From positions 310,001 to 374,000 of the forward strand of contig JOAA01000004.1 in assembly GCA_000720375.1 (NCBI GenBank): DNA of 64,000 nt, read 5' to 3'. Shown here one piece after another: positions 8,374 through 17,892 of the stretch. Both the position numbers and the translations under genes were made by a program. Numbering within the stretch: position 1 is the first letter of the stretch; every line of letters starts with the position of its first letter. The DNA comes from Rhodococcus rhodnii. GTDB taxonomy: Bacteria; Actinomycetota; Actinomycetes; Mycobacteriales; Pseudonocardiaceae. Below the pieces are notes generated by a model. The model did no database searches, had not been told where the DNA came from, and saw only the letters and a program-made list of their open reading frames with translations.

Positions 8374-10091
8374 CAGAACAGGAAATAGCGCTGTGCCATC
8401 GGCAATTCGGACACCGGCTGCGGCTCGATCAGCTCGCCGTCGATGTGCACGGCGAAGCTGTCCGCGTCGACCCGGACGTCCGGCATCGCGTCGTTGAGCA
8501 GCATGTCGGATTTCGTCACGCCACGGGTGCTGGTCACCGCTACCAATTCCCGTCCGATGCCGAACACGTCCTCGATATTGGACTCCAACGCCTCGGGCGC
8601 CACGAAATGCAGACCGCTGTCCAACGCGACCGAGGGCGCCGCTCCGAACATCGGACGGGCGTAGACCGGTTGTGGTGTGGGGATCGAGGCGTTCGCGTCA
8701 CCCATCGCGGCCCACGCCGTGAACCCGGCCTTCAGCACCACATGCGGCCGGACGCCGAAGAACTTCGGTTCCCACAGCACAAGATCCGCGAGTTTGCCGA
8801 CCTCGACCGAGCCGACCCACTTGTCGATGCCGTGCGCGATCGCCGGGTTGATCGTGTATTTGGCGACATATCGACGTGCCCGCATGTTGTCCGCGCTCGT
8901 GTCCCCCGGCAGGGAGCCACGGCGGTCCTTCATCACGTGCGCGGTCTGCCAGGTCCGGATGATCACCTCGCCGATCCGGCCCATGGCCTGCGAGTCCGAG
9001 CTGATCATCGAGATCGCGCCCATGTCGTGCAGCACGTCCTCGGCGGCGATCGTGGTCGGCCGGATCCGGGACTCCGCGAACGCCAGGTCCTCGGGCACCG
9101 ACGGGTTCAAGTGGTGGCACACCATGAGCATGTCCAGGTGCTCGTCCAGAGTGTTGGCGGTGTGCGGGCGGGTCGGGTTCGTCGAACTCGGCAGGACGTT
9201 CGATTCGGAGACCACGCGGATGATGTCCGGTGCGTGCCCGCCTCCGGCGCCTTCGGTGTGATACGCGTTGATCGACCGCCCGCCGATCGCCTCCAAAGTG
9301 GACTCGACGAACCCGGCTTCGTTCAACGTGTCCGTGTGGATCGCGACCTGCACACCGGATTCGTCAGCGACGGTCAGGCACGCGTCGATCGCCGCAGGGG
9401 TCGTGCCCCAGTCCTCGTGGAGCTTGAAACCTCCCGCGCCGCCACGGAGTTGCTCGCGAAGTCCTTCTTGACTGACCGTGTTTCCCTTGCCCAGCAACAC
9501 GACGTTGACAGGCTGCTCTTGCATCGCCTGCAACATCCGGCCGAGGTTCCAGGCGCCGGGGGTGACTGTGGTGGCTTTGCTGCCTTCGACCGGGCCCGTT
9601 CCGCCGCCGATCATCGTGGTCAGGCCTGAAGCTAGCGCTTGGTCCGTGAGCTGCGGGCAGATGAAGTGCACGTGGCAGTCGATGCCACCGGCCGTGAGGA
9701 TCTTTCCGTTGCCCGCAAGGACTTCGGTGGACGGCCCGATCACCAGGGCCGGGTCGACGCCGTCCATCACGTCCGGGTTGCCTGCCTTGCCGATGCCGAC
9801 GATCTTGCCGTCGCGCACGCCGACGTCGGCTTTGACGATGCCCCAGTGATCCAGGATCACCACGCCGGTGATCACCAGGTCCGGTGCGCCGTCCGCGCGT
9901 GTGGCCATGCCCTGGCCCATCGACTCGCGGATCACCTTGCCGCCACCGAAGATCACTTCGTCGCCTGCGCCCGCGCCCATGCTGCGGTCCTCGGTGACCT
10001 CGATCAGCAGGTTCGTGTCCGCCAGCCGGATCCGGTCGCCGACGGTCGGCCCGAACAGCTCGGCGTACCGCTCACGATCGATCGAGGTCAC
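8373..10091 (-). CDS. ureC: Urease alpha subunit (catalytic)
   Basis: The 572-residue catalytic subunit hydrolyses urea to ammonia and carbamate at a di-nickel centre. The nickel-bridging lysine to be carbamylated is Lys223 in [10 protein letters not shown]. Nickel histidines include His140 and His142 in DCHVHF, and the mobile-flap cysteine and histidine are Cys325-His326 in MVCHHLN. Length is normal for a bacterial alpha subunit. The 5' end overlaps ureB by 20 bases. All key residues are present, so it should be active. Confidence 0.98.
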   Translation of the reverse strand: MTSIDRERYAELFGPTVGDRIRLADTNLLIEVTEDRSMGAGAGDEVIFGGGKVIRESMGQGMATRADGAPDLVITGVVILDHWGIVKADVGVRDGKIVGIGKAGNPDVMDGVDPALVIGPSTEVLAGNGKILTAGGIDCHVHFICPQLTDQALASGLTTMIGGGTGPVEGSKATTVTPGAWNLGRMLQAMQEQPVNVVLLGKGNTVSQEGLREQLRGGAGGFKLHEDWGTTPAAIDACLTVADESGVQVAIHTDTLNEAGFVESTLEAIGGRSINAYHTEGAGGGHAPDIIRVVSESNVLPSSTNPTRPHTANTLDEHLDMLMVCHHLNPSVPEDLAFAESRIRPTTIAAEDVLHDMGAISMISSDSQAMGRIGEVIIRTWQTAHVMKDRRGSLPGDTSADNMRARRYVAKYTINPAIAHGIDKWVGSVEVGKLADLVLWEPKFFGVRPHVVLKAGFTAWAAMGDANASIPTPQPVYARPMFGAAPSVALDSGLHFVAPEALESNIEDVFGIGRELVAVTSTRGVTKSDMLLNDAMPDVRVDADSFAVHIDGELIEPQPVSELPMAQRYFLF

Positions 10092-10386
10092 CAGACCACT
10101 CCTTCCTCAACCCTGGCACCGTGCGGTTCCCTGCGATCGGCACGAGGTCGACTTCGCGCTCGACGCCCGGCTCGAAGCGCACGGACGTGCCCGCCGGAAT
10201 GTCCAGCCGCTGCCCCCACGCGGCCTCGCGGTCGAACTCGAGGCCAGGGTTGACCGCGGCGAAGTGGTAGTGCGATCCGACCTGGACCGGCCGGTCGGCG
10301 GTGTTGCGAACGGTCATGCGGGTCCTCGGCCTGCCGGGGTTGAGCTCGATCTGCTCGCCGGCCGGAATGATCTCGCCTGGGCGCAA
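10072..10386 (-). CDS. ureB: Urease beta subunit
   Basis: A 104-residue urease beta subunit ([16 protein letters not shown] at the start, then [22 protein letters not shown]). No ATG exists at the expected place: the start is a TTG at 10386, with AGGAG overlapping the ureA stop codon five bases upstream. The same frame stays open upstream to 10713 inside ureA, so automated calls may wrongly extend it. It is a separate subunit here, not fused to ureA. It is structural and has no catalytic residues. Confidence 0.93.
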   Translation of the reverse strand: MRPGEIIPAGEQIELNPGRPRTRMTVRNTADRPVQVGSHYHFAAVNPGLEFDREAAWGQRLDIPAGTSVRFEPGVEREVDLVPIAGNRTVPGLRKEWSGDLDRS

Positions 10387-10394
10387 TCCAGCTC

Positions 10395-10697
10395 CTAGAT
10401 GATCGGGTCGTGCACGGTGACGAGCTTCGTGCCGTCCGGGAACGTGGCCTCGACCTGCACCGCGTCCACCATCTCCGGCACGCCGTCGAGCACCTGGTCG
10501 CGGCTGAGCACGTGCCTGCCGCTGGCGACCAGCTCGGTAACCGTGCGGCCGTCGCGTGCGCCCTCGAGCACGTGGTCGGTGATCAACGCGACCGCTTCCG
10601 GGTAGTTCAGCTTCACGCCCCGGTCCAGCCGCTTGCGGGCGACGTCGGCCGCCACGTGGATCAGCAGCTTGTCCCGTTCGTGCGGGGTCAGGTGCAT
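10395..10697 (-). CDS. ureA: Urease gamma subunit
   Basis: A 100-residue gamma subunit, first gene of the urease operon. The start [12 protein letters not shown] at 10697 matches the family exactly; an in-frame TTG two codons upstream exists but is unneeded. The motifs [21 protein letters not shown] and [14 protein letters not shown] are near invariant. The operon order ureA-ureB-ureC-ureF-ureG-ureD, without ureE, is usual for actinomycetes. No nickel transporter gene lies nearby. Confidence 0.96.
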   Translation of the reverse strand: MHLTPHERDKLLIHVAADVARKRLDRGVKLNYPEAVALITDHVLEGARDGRTVTELVASGRHVLSRDQVLDGVPEMVDAVQVEATFPDGTKLVTVHDPII

Positions 10698-10793
10698 GCG
10701 CAAGGTCTATCACCGCGCAGCGCCGCTGTCCCGATCTGGAAACACAGGCTTAACCCGGACGGGTGCCTGTGGATAACTCGGGCTTCGCGATTC

Positions 10794-10848
10794 GGACATG
10801 TCGGTGCCCTGCGGTAGCGTTGAAATTAGGGGTTCCCCCTTGGGAATT
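10794..10848 (-). repeat. Dispersed 3'-end repeat, copy 2
   Basis: Second copy of the five-member family, placed about 80 bases past the 3' end of the UvrA-like gene. On the plus strand it reads TGTCGGTG, eight bases, TAGCGT, the best match in the window to the TGTCRGTG-N8-TANNNT consensus reported for RecA-independent damage-inducible promoters in actinobacteria. On the minus strand the GGGGGAACCCC hairpin is followed by AATTTC. Confidence 0.7.
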
Positions 10849-10928
10849 GGTGGTGTGATGGCGCGTGTCCACAGTGGTTTGGGAGGCCGGTGGCTGGTGT
10901 GAGGCGCGTCATTTGAGGGCGAGGCGGG

Positions 10929-13109
10929 TCAGCGGGCGGCGAGGGCTTGGCCGGTTGCGGTGTCGGCAATGCCCGTGACGGGGCCTTGGTAGAGGATCCG
11001 CCCGCCATGCTTTCCCGGGCCGGGGCCCAGGTCGATCAGCCAGTCGGCTTGTCGGATGACGTCCAGGTTGTGCTCGATCACGACAACCGTGTGGCCGTGG
11101 TCCACGAGGTCGTCCAGGACCCCGAGCAGCGTGTCGATGTCGCGAAGATGCAGGCCGGTCGTGGGTTCGTCCAACACATACAGCGTTGGGCCGGTGGTGT
11201 CGCGGAGTTCCTTGGCGATCTTCACGCGCTGTGCCTCGCCGCCTGACAGTGTCGTCAGTGGTTGGCCGAGTCGCAGGTAGCCGAGGCCTACGTTGTCGAG
11301 GTGGCGCAGGGCCTTGGTGATCGCGCGGTCGGGCAGGCGAGTGATGGCGTCGGTGATCGTGAGGTCGTCCACGTCCGCAATGGACAGTCCGTCGACCTTG
11401 TGGCTCAACACTTCGGGCGTGAACCGCCGCCCATCGCACGTCTGGCACACGGTCTCCTGGCCGTCCATGAAGGCCAGGTCCGTGTAGATGATGCCGAGGC
11501 CGCCGCAGTCCGGGCACGCACCCGACGAGTTGGCGCTGAACAGCGACGCGGGGACGTTGTTCAACCGGGAGAACAGTTTCCGGATGGGTGTGGCGATGCC
11601 TGTGTAGGTGATCGGTGTGGAGCGTCGGTTGGTGCTGACGGGCTTCTGGTCGATCACTACAGCGTCATGCTGGGAAACCAGTTCGCTTGCCAGGCTTGAC
11701 TTTCCTGAGCCCGCGACGCCCGTGAGCACGGTCATCACGCCAGTCGGGATGTCTACCGTCACGTTCTTGAGATTGTTGCGGGTGGCATTGGTGACCGCGA
11801 CAGCCCCGTGTGCCTTACGTGGTTGGTCCTTGATCGGGCGCTGCTGCGACAACGCGACCGCCGTGGGAGTCGAAGCGCGGCGGAGTTCGTCGAAAGTGCC
11901 TTGGAAAACGAGTTCGCCGCCCTGGTCGCCTGCGCGTGGCCCGATCTCGATGATCCGGTCGGCGATGGCCATGACGGCCGGATCATGCTCGACGACCAGC
12001 ACGCAGTTGCCCTTGTCCCTCAATTGTTCGAGCAGGGTTGTCATGGCTGCGATGTCGTGCGGGTGCAGGCCGACCGTCGGCTCGTCGAACACGTACAGCA
12101 TCTCGATCAGGCTGCTGCCTAGGTGTTTGACCGTCTTGATGCGCTGGGACTCGCCGCCTGACAACGACGTCGTGGCGCGGCCGAGGTGGAGGTAGCCGAG
12201 GCCGATGGTGGCCATGGCGTCCAGCCTGTCCTTCAGCGCGGTCACGACCGGTGCCACACTCGCATCGGTCACGTCCGTCACCAGGTCGGCGAGTTCGCTG
12301 ATCTCCATCCGTGCCATCTCGCCGATGGTGTGGCCGAGGACTGTGGCGGTTCGGCTGGCTTCGTTGAGTCGGTCGCCCTGGCAGTCCGGGCATATCTCGG
12401 AGCGCGTGAAGCGGGCGATGGTCTCTTTCTTGCGGTCCGACAGGTTGTCCGATGTGCGTAGGTAGATCCGTTCGAACCGTTCGACGACGCCTTCGGGTTC
12501 GGTTCCGTAGAGCAGTGCGTCTCGGCGCGCTTTGGGCCAGTCGCGCAGCGGTGTATCTACGTCGAAGGTGCCGTCGGCGTAGAGCGAGTACCAGTAGCCG
12601 CCGTTGCCGAAGCCGGGCAGCAGGATCGCGCCGTCCTGCAGCGACTTGTCCAGGTCCAGGAACCGGTCGACCGCGCTGGCGACGACCTCGCCGAGACCCG
12701 AGCACTTCGGGCACATGCCTGCCGGGTCGTTGAAGGAGAAGTGGTTCGACTCGCCGACGTGTGGCGTGCTCACGCGGGAGAACAGCAGCCTGAGATAGGT
12801 CCAGGCGTCGGTGATCGTGCCGACCGTGGACCGGGCGTTTCCACCGATCCGCCGCTGGTCGATCACCACCACCGGGGACAGTCCTTCGATCTGGCTGACC
12901 TCGGGCCTTGTCCACTTCGGCAGCCGGTTTCGGGTGAACGGCGGGAAGGTCTCGGTGAGCTGGAAACCGGCCTCGGCCGCGATCGTGTCGAACACCAGCG
13001 ACGACTTTCCCGACCCCGACAGGCCGACGAACACCACCACTTGACCACGCGGTACGTCGACGTCGATGCACTTCAGGTTGTTCGTTCGGGCTCCCCTGAT
13101 CCGGATCAT
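10929..13109 (-). CDS. UvrA-like ABC ATPase (excinuclease A paralogue)
   Basis: A 726-residue protein with two ABC ATPase cassettes in the UvrA arrangement. The first Walker A is GLSGSGKSSL (29-38) and the second GVAGSGKSSL; signatures are LSGGESQRIK and LSGGEAQRVK. Zinc-finger-like CPKC and CPDC pairs lie in the insertions. It is clearly shorter than canonical UvrA (about 950 residues), so it probably lacks the UvrB-interaction region, as in the UvrA2/DrrC-like paralogues linked to resistance against DNA-binding drugs. It is divergent, with 62 bp separation, from a WYL regulator that may control it. The exact role is inference. Confidence 0.88.
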   Translation of the reverse strand: MIRIRGARTNNLKCIDVDVPRGQVVVFVGLSGSGKSSLVFDTIAAEAGFQLTETFPPFTRNRLPKWTRPEVSQIEGLSPVVVIDQRRIGGNARSTVGTITDAWTYLRLLFSRVSTPHVGESNHFSFNDPAGMCPKCSGLGEVVASAVDRFLDLDKSLQDGAILLPGFGNGGYWYSLYADGTFDVDTPLRDWPKARRDALLYGTEPEGVVERFERIYLRTSDNLSDRKKETIARFTRSEICPDCQGDRLNEASRTATVLGHTIGEMARMEISELADLVTDVTDASVAPVVTALKDRLDAMATIGLGYLHLGRATTSLSGGESQRIKTVKHLGSSLIEMLYVFDEPTVGLHPHDIAAMTTLLEQLRDKGNCVLVVEHDPAVMAIADRIIEIGPRAGDQGGELVFQGTFDELRRASTPTAVALSQQRPIKDQPRKAHGAVAVTNATRNNLKNVTVDIPTGVMTVLTGVAGSGKSSLASELVSQHDAVVIDQKPVSTNRRSTPITYTGIATPIRKLFSRLNNVPASLFSANSSGACPDCGGLGIIYTDLAFMDGQETVCQTCDGRRFTPEVLSHKVDGLSIADVDDLTITDAITRLPDRAITKALRHLDNVGLGYLRLGQPLTTLSGGEAQRVKIAKELRDTTGPTLYVLDEPTTGLHLRDIDTLLGVLDDLVDHGHTVVVIEHNLDVIRQADWLIDLGPGPGKHGGRILYQGPVTGIADTATGQALAAR

Positions 13110-13171
13110 GCCTTCGACCGTACGAGCAGATGTGGCCAGAAAATGTCCGCGATTTCGGCGACCATAGGTGC

Positions 13172-14161
13172 ATGGCCGATGTGATGCGACGAGTCCTCGC
13201 GCTGCTGGCGGCCCTGCAGACGGGCAAGGCGTTCACCGGTGACGAACTGGCGTCGCGGCTGGACGTCAACCCGCGCACGCTGCGGCGGGACGTCGACCGG
13301 CTGCGGAGTTACGGGTATCCGGTCGAAACCCAGCCTGGCCCGGGCGGCTACTACCGGCTCGCCGCAGGCCGTGCCATGCCGCCGCTGCTCCTGGACGACG
13401 ACGAGGCAATTGCCACGCTCCTCGGCCTGGCGACGCTCGCCGCGACCGGCAGTGCCAGCGAGGGCAGCGTCGACGACGCGGCGACCCGTGCGTACGGCAA
13501 GGTCGACCAGTACCTGCCCAAACGCCTTCGTCCACAGGCCGTGGCCCTGCGTGCCAGCTTGGAGACGACTTCGGTGTCAGCTCCCAGCACCAGCGCCGAG
13601 ACGATGAGCACGCTCGCCGAGGCGATCCACCACACGCAGATCGTGACGTTCGACTACGCCGACGCGGCCGGGGCCAGCACCACTCGCCGCGTCGAACCGC
13701 ACCGCCAGATCCACCTCAACCTGCGCTGGTACTTGCTGGCCTGGGATACCGACCGGGAGGACTGGCGGGTTTTTCGCATCGACCGCGTGACGAACCCGCA
13801 CAACACGGGCCGGTCCTTCACCGTCCGGCCGTTGCCCGCCGACAGCGCCATCGACTACCTCCGCCAAGGCCTGACCAAGCACCGGCAGCGGGTCGTTGTG
13901 ACCATCGATGCGCCGATGTCCGTGGTAGCGGACGCTTTCAAGTACCAGGATGCCGAGCTGACTCCGACCGAGGGCAGGACGCGTGCGGTGCTGCGGCTCG
14001 ATTCATGGCAATGGCTCGTGCTGAATCTCGCGTTCATCGACGCCGACTTCACCATCCACGAACCCGCCGCGTTCCGGGAGGCGTGCGCGCGGTTCTCCGG
14101 CCGCCTTCAGAGCGGCGCTTCGACTCCGATGCCCAATTCGACGGCCTTGCGCAAGATGTGA
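13172..14161 (+). CDS. YafY-like HTH/WYL domain transcriptional regulator
   Basis: A 329-residue regulator. The N-terminal helix-turn-helix (RRVLALLAALQTGKAFTGDEL, then LDVNPRTLRRDVDRLRSYGYPV) is followed by the spacer PGPGGYYRLAAG and a WYL domain around residues 150-230 (HRQIHLNLRWYLLAWD, then WRVFRIDRV). The start at 13172 is preferred; an upstream in-frame start at 13130 adds 14 unlike residues. WYL proteins sense nucleic-acid or nucleotide ligands in several studied cases. It faces away from the UvrA-like gene and is the obvious candidate regulator for it. Its 3' end overlaps the convergent cyclodeaminase gene by 55 bases. Confidence 0.9.
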   Translation: MADVMRRVLALLAALQTGKAFTGDELASRLDVNPRTLRRDVDRLRSYGYPVETQPGPGGYYRLAAGRAMPPLLLDDDEAIATLLGLATLAATGSASEGSVDDAATRAYGKVDQYLPKRLRPQAVALRASLETTSVSAPSTSAETMSTLAEAIHHTQIVTFDYADAAGASTTRRVEPHRQIHLNLRWYLLAWDTDREDWRVFRIDRVTNPHNTGRSFTVRPLPADSAIDYLRQGLTKHRQRVVVTIDAPMSVVADAFKYQDAELTPTEGRTRAVLRLDSWQWLVLNLAFIDADFTIHEPAAFREACARFSGRLQSGASTPMPNSTALRKM

Positions 14162-15054
14162 TCGGCGGCGAACAGATCCTCGGTGGCGATGCCGAGCGAA
14201 CGGAACATCGTGATCGCCTCCGGCCCGGACCGGCCAGGTGCCTTGCCGATCAACAAATCGCCGAGTTCACCGCGTACGTCCGGCGGGTCGCTCTGGAACT
14301 CCTTGGCTTCGCCGAGCACGGATTGCATCGCGTCGACGTAAAGCTCGGCCGCCCGCACAGTCGCCGTGTCGACTTCCTGATGCTGCACGGTGCTGGCGCC
14401 GACAGCGTTGACGTGAGTGCCCGGGCCGAGCCAATCTCGTTGCACCACTGGGTCTTTCGACGTCGTCACGGTCACGACGATGTCGGCGTCCCGGACAGCT
14501 TCCTCGGCCGTGGGGACTGCTTTCAGGTCGAAGGGGACATTCATCCGTTCGACGAACGCGGGCGCGGACCGCGGCGAGAACACGCGTACCTCTTTGATCT
14601 CCCGCACGAGCGGAATCGCGTGCAGATGCGCCTCGGCTTGGACACCGGCGCCGATGATCGCGAGGGTTTTGGCATTTTCCCGAGCCAATGAGCGGGTGGC
14701 GAGTGCGGACACCGCGGCCGTCCGAATTTCGGTGATCGTCGAAGCGTTCATAAATGCCAGCGGCTCGCCGGTGACGCCGTCGAAGAGGGTGACCGCGCCC
14801 TGGTGCGTGTCCATCCCGCGCCCCGGATTGTCCGGCACGATGCACAAAAGTTTTGTCCCGAAGAGCGGGGTGTCACCGCCGCGGTACGCGGGCATCCAGA
14901 CACCGAACGCGTTCGTGGACGACGGCTGGAAAGCGATCCGCAGCGGCTGCTCGACCAGGCCTTGTGCCCTGGCTTTGAGTGCGTCGGCCATCACGTCGAC
15001 GCACTCGTGCATGGGCAAGGCCCGCTTGATGTCCGCCGCGGAGAGGATTCGCAT
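14107..15054 (-). CDS. Ornithine cyclodeaminase / mu-crystallin family protein
   Basis: A 315-residue NAD(P)-dependent protein. The Rossmann motif is IIGAGVQAEAHLHA (about 130-145), and the substrate arginine/lysine region GTKLLCIVPDNPGRG matches the family. Members convert ornithine to proline, act as alanine dehydrogenases, or make amino acid building blocks; the sequence alone does not separate these. It is transcribed away from citrate synthase and has no biosynthetic partner next to it. Confidence 0.85.
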   Translation of the reverse strand: MRILSAADIKRALPMHECVDVMADALKARAQGLVEQPLRIAFQPSSTNAFGVWMPAYRGGDTPLFGTKLLCIVPDNPGRGMDTHQGAVTLFDGVTGEPLAFMNASTITEIRTAAVSALATRSLARENAKTLAIIGAGVQAEAHLHAIPLVREIKEVRVFSPRSAPAFVERMNVPFDLKAVPTAEEAVRDADIVVTVTTSKDPVVQRDWLGPGTHVNAVGASTVQHQEVDTATVRAAELYVDAMQSVLGEAKEFQSDPPDVRGELGDLLIGKAPGRSGPEAITMFRSLGIATEDLFAADHILRKAVELGIGVEAPL

Positions 15055-15236
15055 GCACGCAGCACTAACACACTGAATCGTTCACGGAATCGTGACTCAG
15101 CCCACGGCGCGTGTCGTTGCGACACACGCCGCGGAGGAGAAGTGTTTGAAGATGAGGCCGCGCAGTGTCGCCGACTCGCATCCAGATGCCGGCGCGGCGC
15201 GTATCAAGTCGGGGTATTTCGGAAAGGCGACCGCGC

Positions 15237-16382
15237 ATGTCGACACCAACAGTGAATCCATCGCACGTCGACTTCGACGACGACGGTTACAAACCGGGTC
15301 TTGAAGGAGTCATCGCGTTTCGGACGCAGATCGCCGAGCCGGATCGGGCCGGCGGCGCGTTGCGCTACCGCGGCGTGGACATCGAAGACCTCGTCGGACG
15401 GGTGACATTCGGCAACGTATGGGCTTTGCTCGTGGACGGCCGGTTCGGGCCGGGCCTGCCGCCCGCTGAACCGTTCCCGATTCCCGTGCACACCGGCGAC
15501 GTGCGGGTGGACGTGCAGGCGGCGTTGGCGATGCTGGCGCCGATCTGGGGGTTTCAGCCGCTGCTGGACATCACCGATCTGGAGGCACGCGCCCAATTGG
15601 CCCGCGCCTCGGTGATGGCACTGTCCTATGTGGCGCAATCGGCCCGTGGCATTGGCCATCCGGCGGTGCCGGAAAGCCGGATCAACGAGTGCGACACGAT
15701 CACCGAGCGGTTCATGACCCGCTGGCGCGGCGAGCCGGATCCCGCTCACACCAAGGCAATCGACGCCTACTGGGTGTCCGCGGCCGAGCACGGCATGAAC
15801 GCGTCGACGTTCACCGCGCGCGTCATCGCGTCGACCGGCGCGGACGTGGCCGCGGCACTGTCCGGTGGCATCGGCGCGATGTCCGGGCCGTTGCACGGCG
15901 GCGCTCCGGCTCGGGTGCTGCCGATGATCGAGGCCGTTGAGCGGTCCGGGGATGCCCGCGGGTTTGTGAAGGGCATCTTGGATCGCGGCGAGCGGCTGAT
16001 GGGTTTCGGGCATCGGGTTTACCGTGCTGAGGACCCGCGCGCCCGGGTGCTTCGGCGGACGTGCCGTGAGCTGGGGGCAGCGCGTTACGAAGCCGCGGCG
16101 GCGTTGGAGCAGGCGGCGTTGGCGGAGTTGCGGGAACGCCGGCCGGACCGGGCGATCGAGACGAACGTGGAGTTCTGGGCCGCGGTGATCTTGGACTTCG
16201 CCGAGGTTCCGCCGCACATGATGCCCGCGATGTTCACGTGCGCCCGGACCGCCGGGTGGTGCGCGCACATCCTGGAGCAGAAGCAGACCGGCCGGCTGAT
16301 CCGCCCTTCCGCCCGGTACACCGGTCCCGATGCCCGCAAGCCCGAGGACGTCGAAGGCTGGGACACCATCGCCCACAACTGA
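15237..16382 (+). CDS. citA: Citrate synthase 2 (type II-like)
   Basis: A 381-residue citrate synthase condensing oxaloacetate and acetyl-CoA. Catalytic residues are visible: His in SAAEHGMNAST, His in MGFGHRVYRAEDPRA, and Asp in EFWAAVILDFAEVP. The start at 15237 (MSTPTVNPS) has GGAAAGG upstream; the open frame extends to 15165 but without family resemblance. It resembles mycobacterial CitA rather than the main GltA. A member of the dispersed repeat family follows it immediately. Confidence 0.92.
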   Translation: MSTPTVNPSHVDFDDDGYKPGLEGVIAFRTQIAEPDRAGGALRYRGVDIEDLVGRVTFGNVWALLVDGRFGPGLPPAEPFPIPVHTGDVRVDVQAALAMLAPIWGFQPLLDITDLEARAQLARASVMALSYVAQSARGIGHPAVPESRINECDTITERFMTRWRGEPDPAHTKAIDAYWVSAAEHGMNASTFTARVIASTGADVAAALSGGIGAMSGPLHGGAPARVLPMIEAVERSGDARGFVKGILDRGERLMGFGHRVYRAEDPRARVLRRTCRELGAARYEAAAALEQAALAELRERRPDRAIETNVEFWAAVILDFAEVPPHMMPAMFTCARTAGWCAHILEQKQTGRLIRPSARYTGPDARKPEDVEGWDTIAHN

Positions 16383-16387
16383 CCCCC

Positions 16388-16449
16388 GACAAACCCCGCC
16401 ATCCAGGGGAGCCCTTGTTTTTACGTTAGCGCAGGGGTCTGACAGTTCT
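16388..16449 (+). repeat. Dispersed 3'-end repeat, copy 3
   Basis: Third copy, beginning six bases after the citrate synthase stop. It shares GACAAA-CCCGCCAT-CAGGGGAGCCCTTG and GGGGTCTGACAGTTCT blocks with copy 1. On the reverse strand it reads TGTCAGAC, eight bases, TAACGT. On the sense strand a CAGGGGAGCCCTTG stem followed by TTTTT could act as the citA terminator. Confidence 0.75.
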
Positions 16450-16512
16450 GGCTGACTTCGTGGCCCCGCAGTGGCGTTCGAACCACTGTGGGGCCTTTTC
16501 CTCACCCCTCGC

Positions 16513-16550
16513 GTGAACATTTCTGTACAGTTGTGAACAGAGATGTTCAC
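16513..16550. promoter_or_regulatory. Large inverted repeat (operator candidate) in the P450 promoter
   Basis: GTGAACATTTCTGT (16513-16526) and ACAGAGATGTTCAC (16537-16550) are inverted repeats matching at 13 of 14 positions around a 10-nt spacer, which itself contains a GTGAACA-like half. It ends 14 bases before the P450 start, an ideal repressor position. No adjacent regulator gene is an obvious partner. Confidence 0.6.
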
Positions 16551-16564
16551 CGGGAGGGCTGACC

Positions 16565-17809
16565 ATGCTGTCGTTGAGTGATGTCCGGGGTATCGCCACC
16601 ACGCTCGCCACCAGGGCGGCGTCCAAGCTGCTTGCCGAGGCAGGCGACCTTGTCGCGGCCACCGACTCCAAGCGGTACCACCACAATCCCTATCCACTGC
16701 TCGAACGGATACGCGCCAAAGGCCCTGTCTACAAAGGGCTTTCCGGGCTGTACGCGCTGACCTCGCACACTGTCTGCGCACAGGCTCTCAAGCACCCGCA
16801 GATGAAAGTTCAGCCGCCGCCTGGCAAGCGCGACCTGTTCATGACGCAGACCAACGCGCTGGAAGGCTCGTTCGTCCTGCTGGACGCGCCGGACCACACC
16901 AGGCTGCGCCGGGTCACCGCACCGGCTTTCCGGCCGAAGATGATGCGGGAACTGCGCGGCAAGATCGAGGCGACCACACACCGGCTGCTCGACCAGCTCG
17001 GCACCGAGTTCGACCTGATGACCGAGTTCGCCGGGCCGCTGCCGATCACGGTGATCAGCGACCTGCTCGGCATCCCGGACGCGGACACCGCCAGGTTCGG
17101 CCGCTACGGCATGGTCATCGCCGAGGCGCTGGACGGCTTGTCCACCCCGGCGAAGGTGCGGGAGTACAACGCCGCCTACGCCGACATCGAGCAGCTGTTC
17201 ACGCGGCTGATGGCGGAACGCCGCAAAGACCCGGGCGATGACGTGATCAGCGTGCTTGTCACGGCCGAGGCCGAGGAGAAGGTGACCACCGACGAGCTGA
17301 TGACCACGTGCATGTTGCTGCTGCTCGCCGGGTTCGAGACAACGGTGAACATGATCGGCAACGCGACCGTGCTGTTCAGCGAGCACCCCGACCAGTGGGA
17401 TCTGCTGAAGGCGCAACCGGATCTCGCGCCGAGCGTGGTCGAGGAAGTCCTGCGGTACGAATCCCCGGTCCCGATGCTGATGCGGTTCGCGCACGAGCGG
17501 GTCGAGCTCGACGGCGGGGTGCTCCCGGCGGGCGCGGCCGTGCTGCTCATGGTCAACGCGGCCAACCGTGATCCGGAGATTTTCCCTGAGCCTCACCGGT
17601 TCGACATCACCAGGACGCGAACCGTCGAGCACCTGGCGTTCGGCGGCGGCGTGCACTACTGCCTCGGTGCTCCACTGTCGCGTTTGGAGGGTGACATCGC
17701 GTTCCGGGCGATGGCCGAACGGTTCTCCACCATCAAGCTCACCGGTGAGCCGGAGCGCAGGTTCTCGAACACGATCCGTGGATTCAGCACGATCCCGGTC
17801 CGGGTCTGA
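16565..17809 (+). CDS. Cytochrome P450
   Basis: A 414-residue soluble haem monooxygenase. The I-helix oxygen-activation motif is AGFETT (255-260), the ExxR motif is EVLR (294-297), and the haem cysteine is Cys366 in FGGGVHYCLGAP. A GGGAGG ribosome site precedes the ATG. No ferredoxin or reductase gene is adjacent, so electrons must come from elsewhere. It stands alone behind a strong operator-like inverted repeat, and ends about 80 bases before an ABC transporter operon. The substrate is unknown. Confidence 0.95.
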   Translation: MLSLSDVRGIATTLATRAASKLLAEAGDLVAATDSKRYHHNPYPLLERIRAKGPVYKGLSGLYALTSHTVCAQALKHPQMKVQPPPGKRDLFMTQTNALEGSFVLLDAPDHTRLRRVTAPAFRPKMMRELRGKIEATTHRLLDQLGTEFDLMTEFAGPLPITVISDLLGIPDADTARFGRYGMVIAEALDGLSTPAKVREYNAAYADIEQLFTRLMAERRKDPGDDVISVLVTAEAEEKVTTDELMTTCMLLLLAGFETTVNMIGNATVLFSEHPDQWDLLKAQPDLAPSVVEEVLRYESPVPMLMRFAHERVELDGGVLPAGAAVLLMVNAANRDPEIFPEPHRFDITRTRTVEHLAFGGGVHYCLGAPLSRLEGDIAFRAMAERFSTIKLTGEPERRFSNTIRGFSTIPVRV

Positions 17810-17892
17810 CAGCTTGTCCACCGATCGGAGGACAACCGGATTCAGTCCTGCGGTCGTCCCGTTCAAGGCACCGCGCCACGAGCATTGTGGAC

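Noticed and set aside
15204..16781. 525-residue open frame antisense to citrate synthase
   Set aside because: Arg/Pro/His-rich sequence without domain resemblance; it mirrors the GC-rich third positions of citA, which has all catalytic residues.
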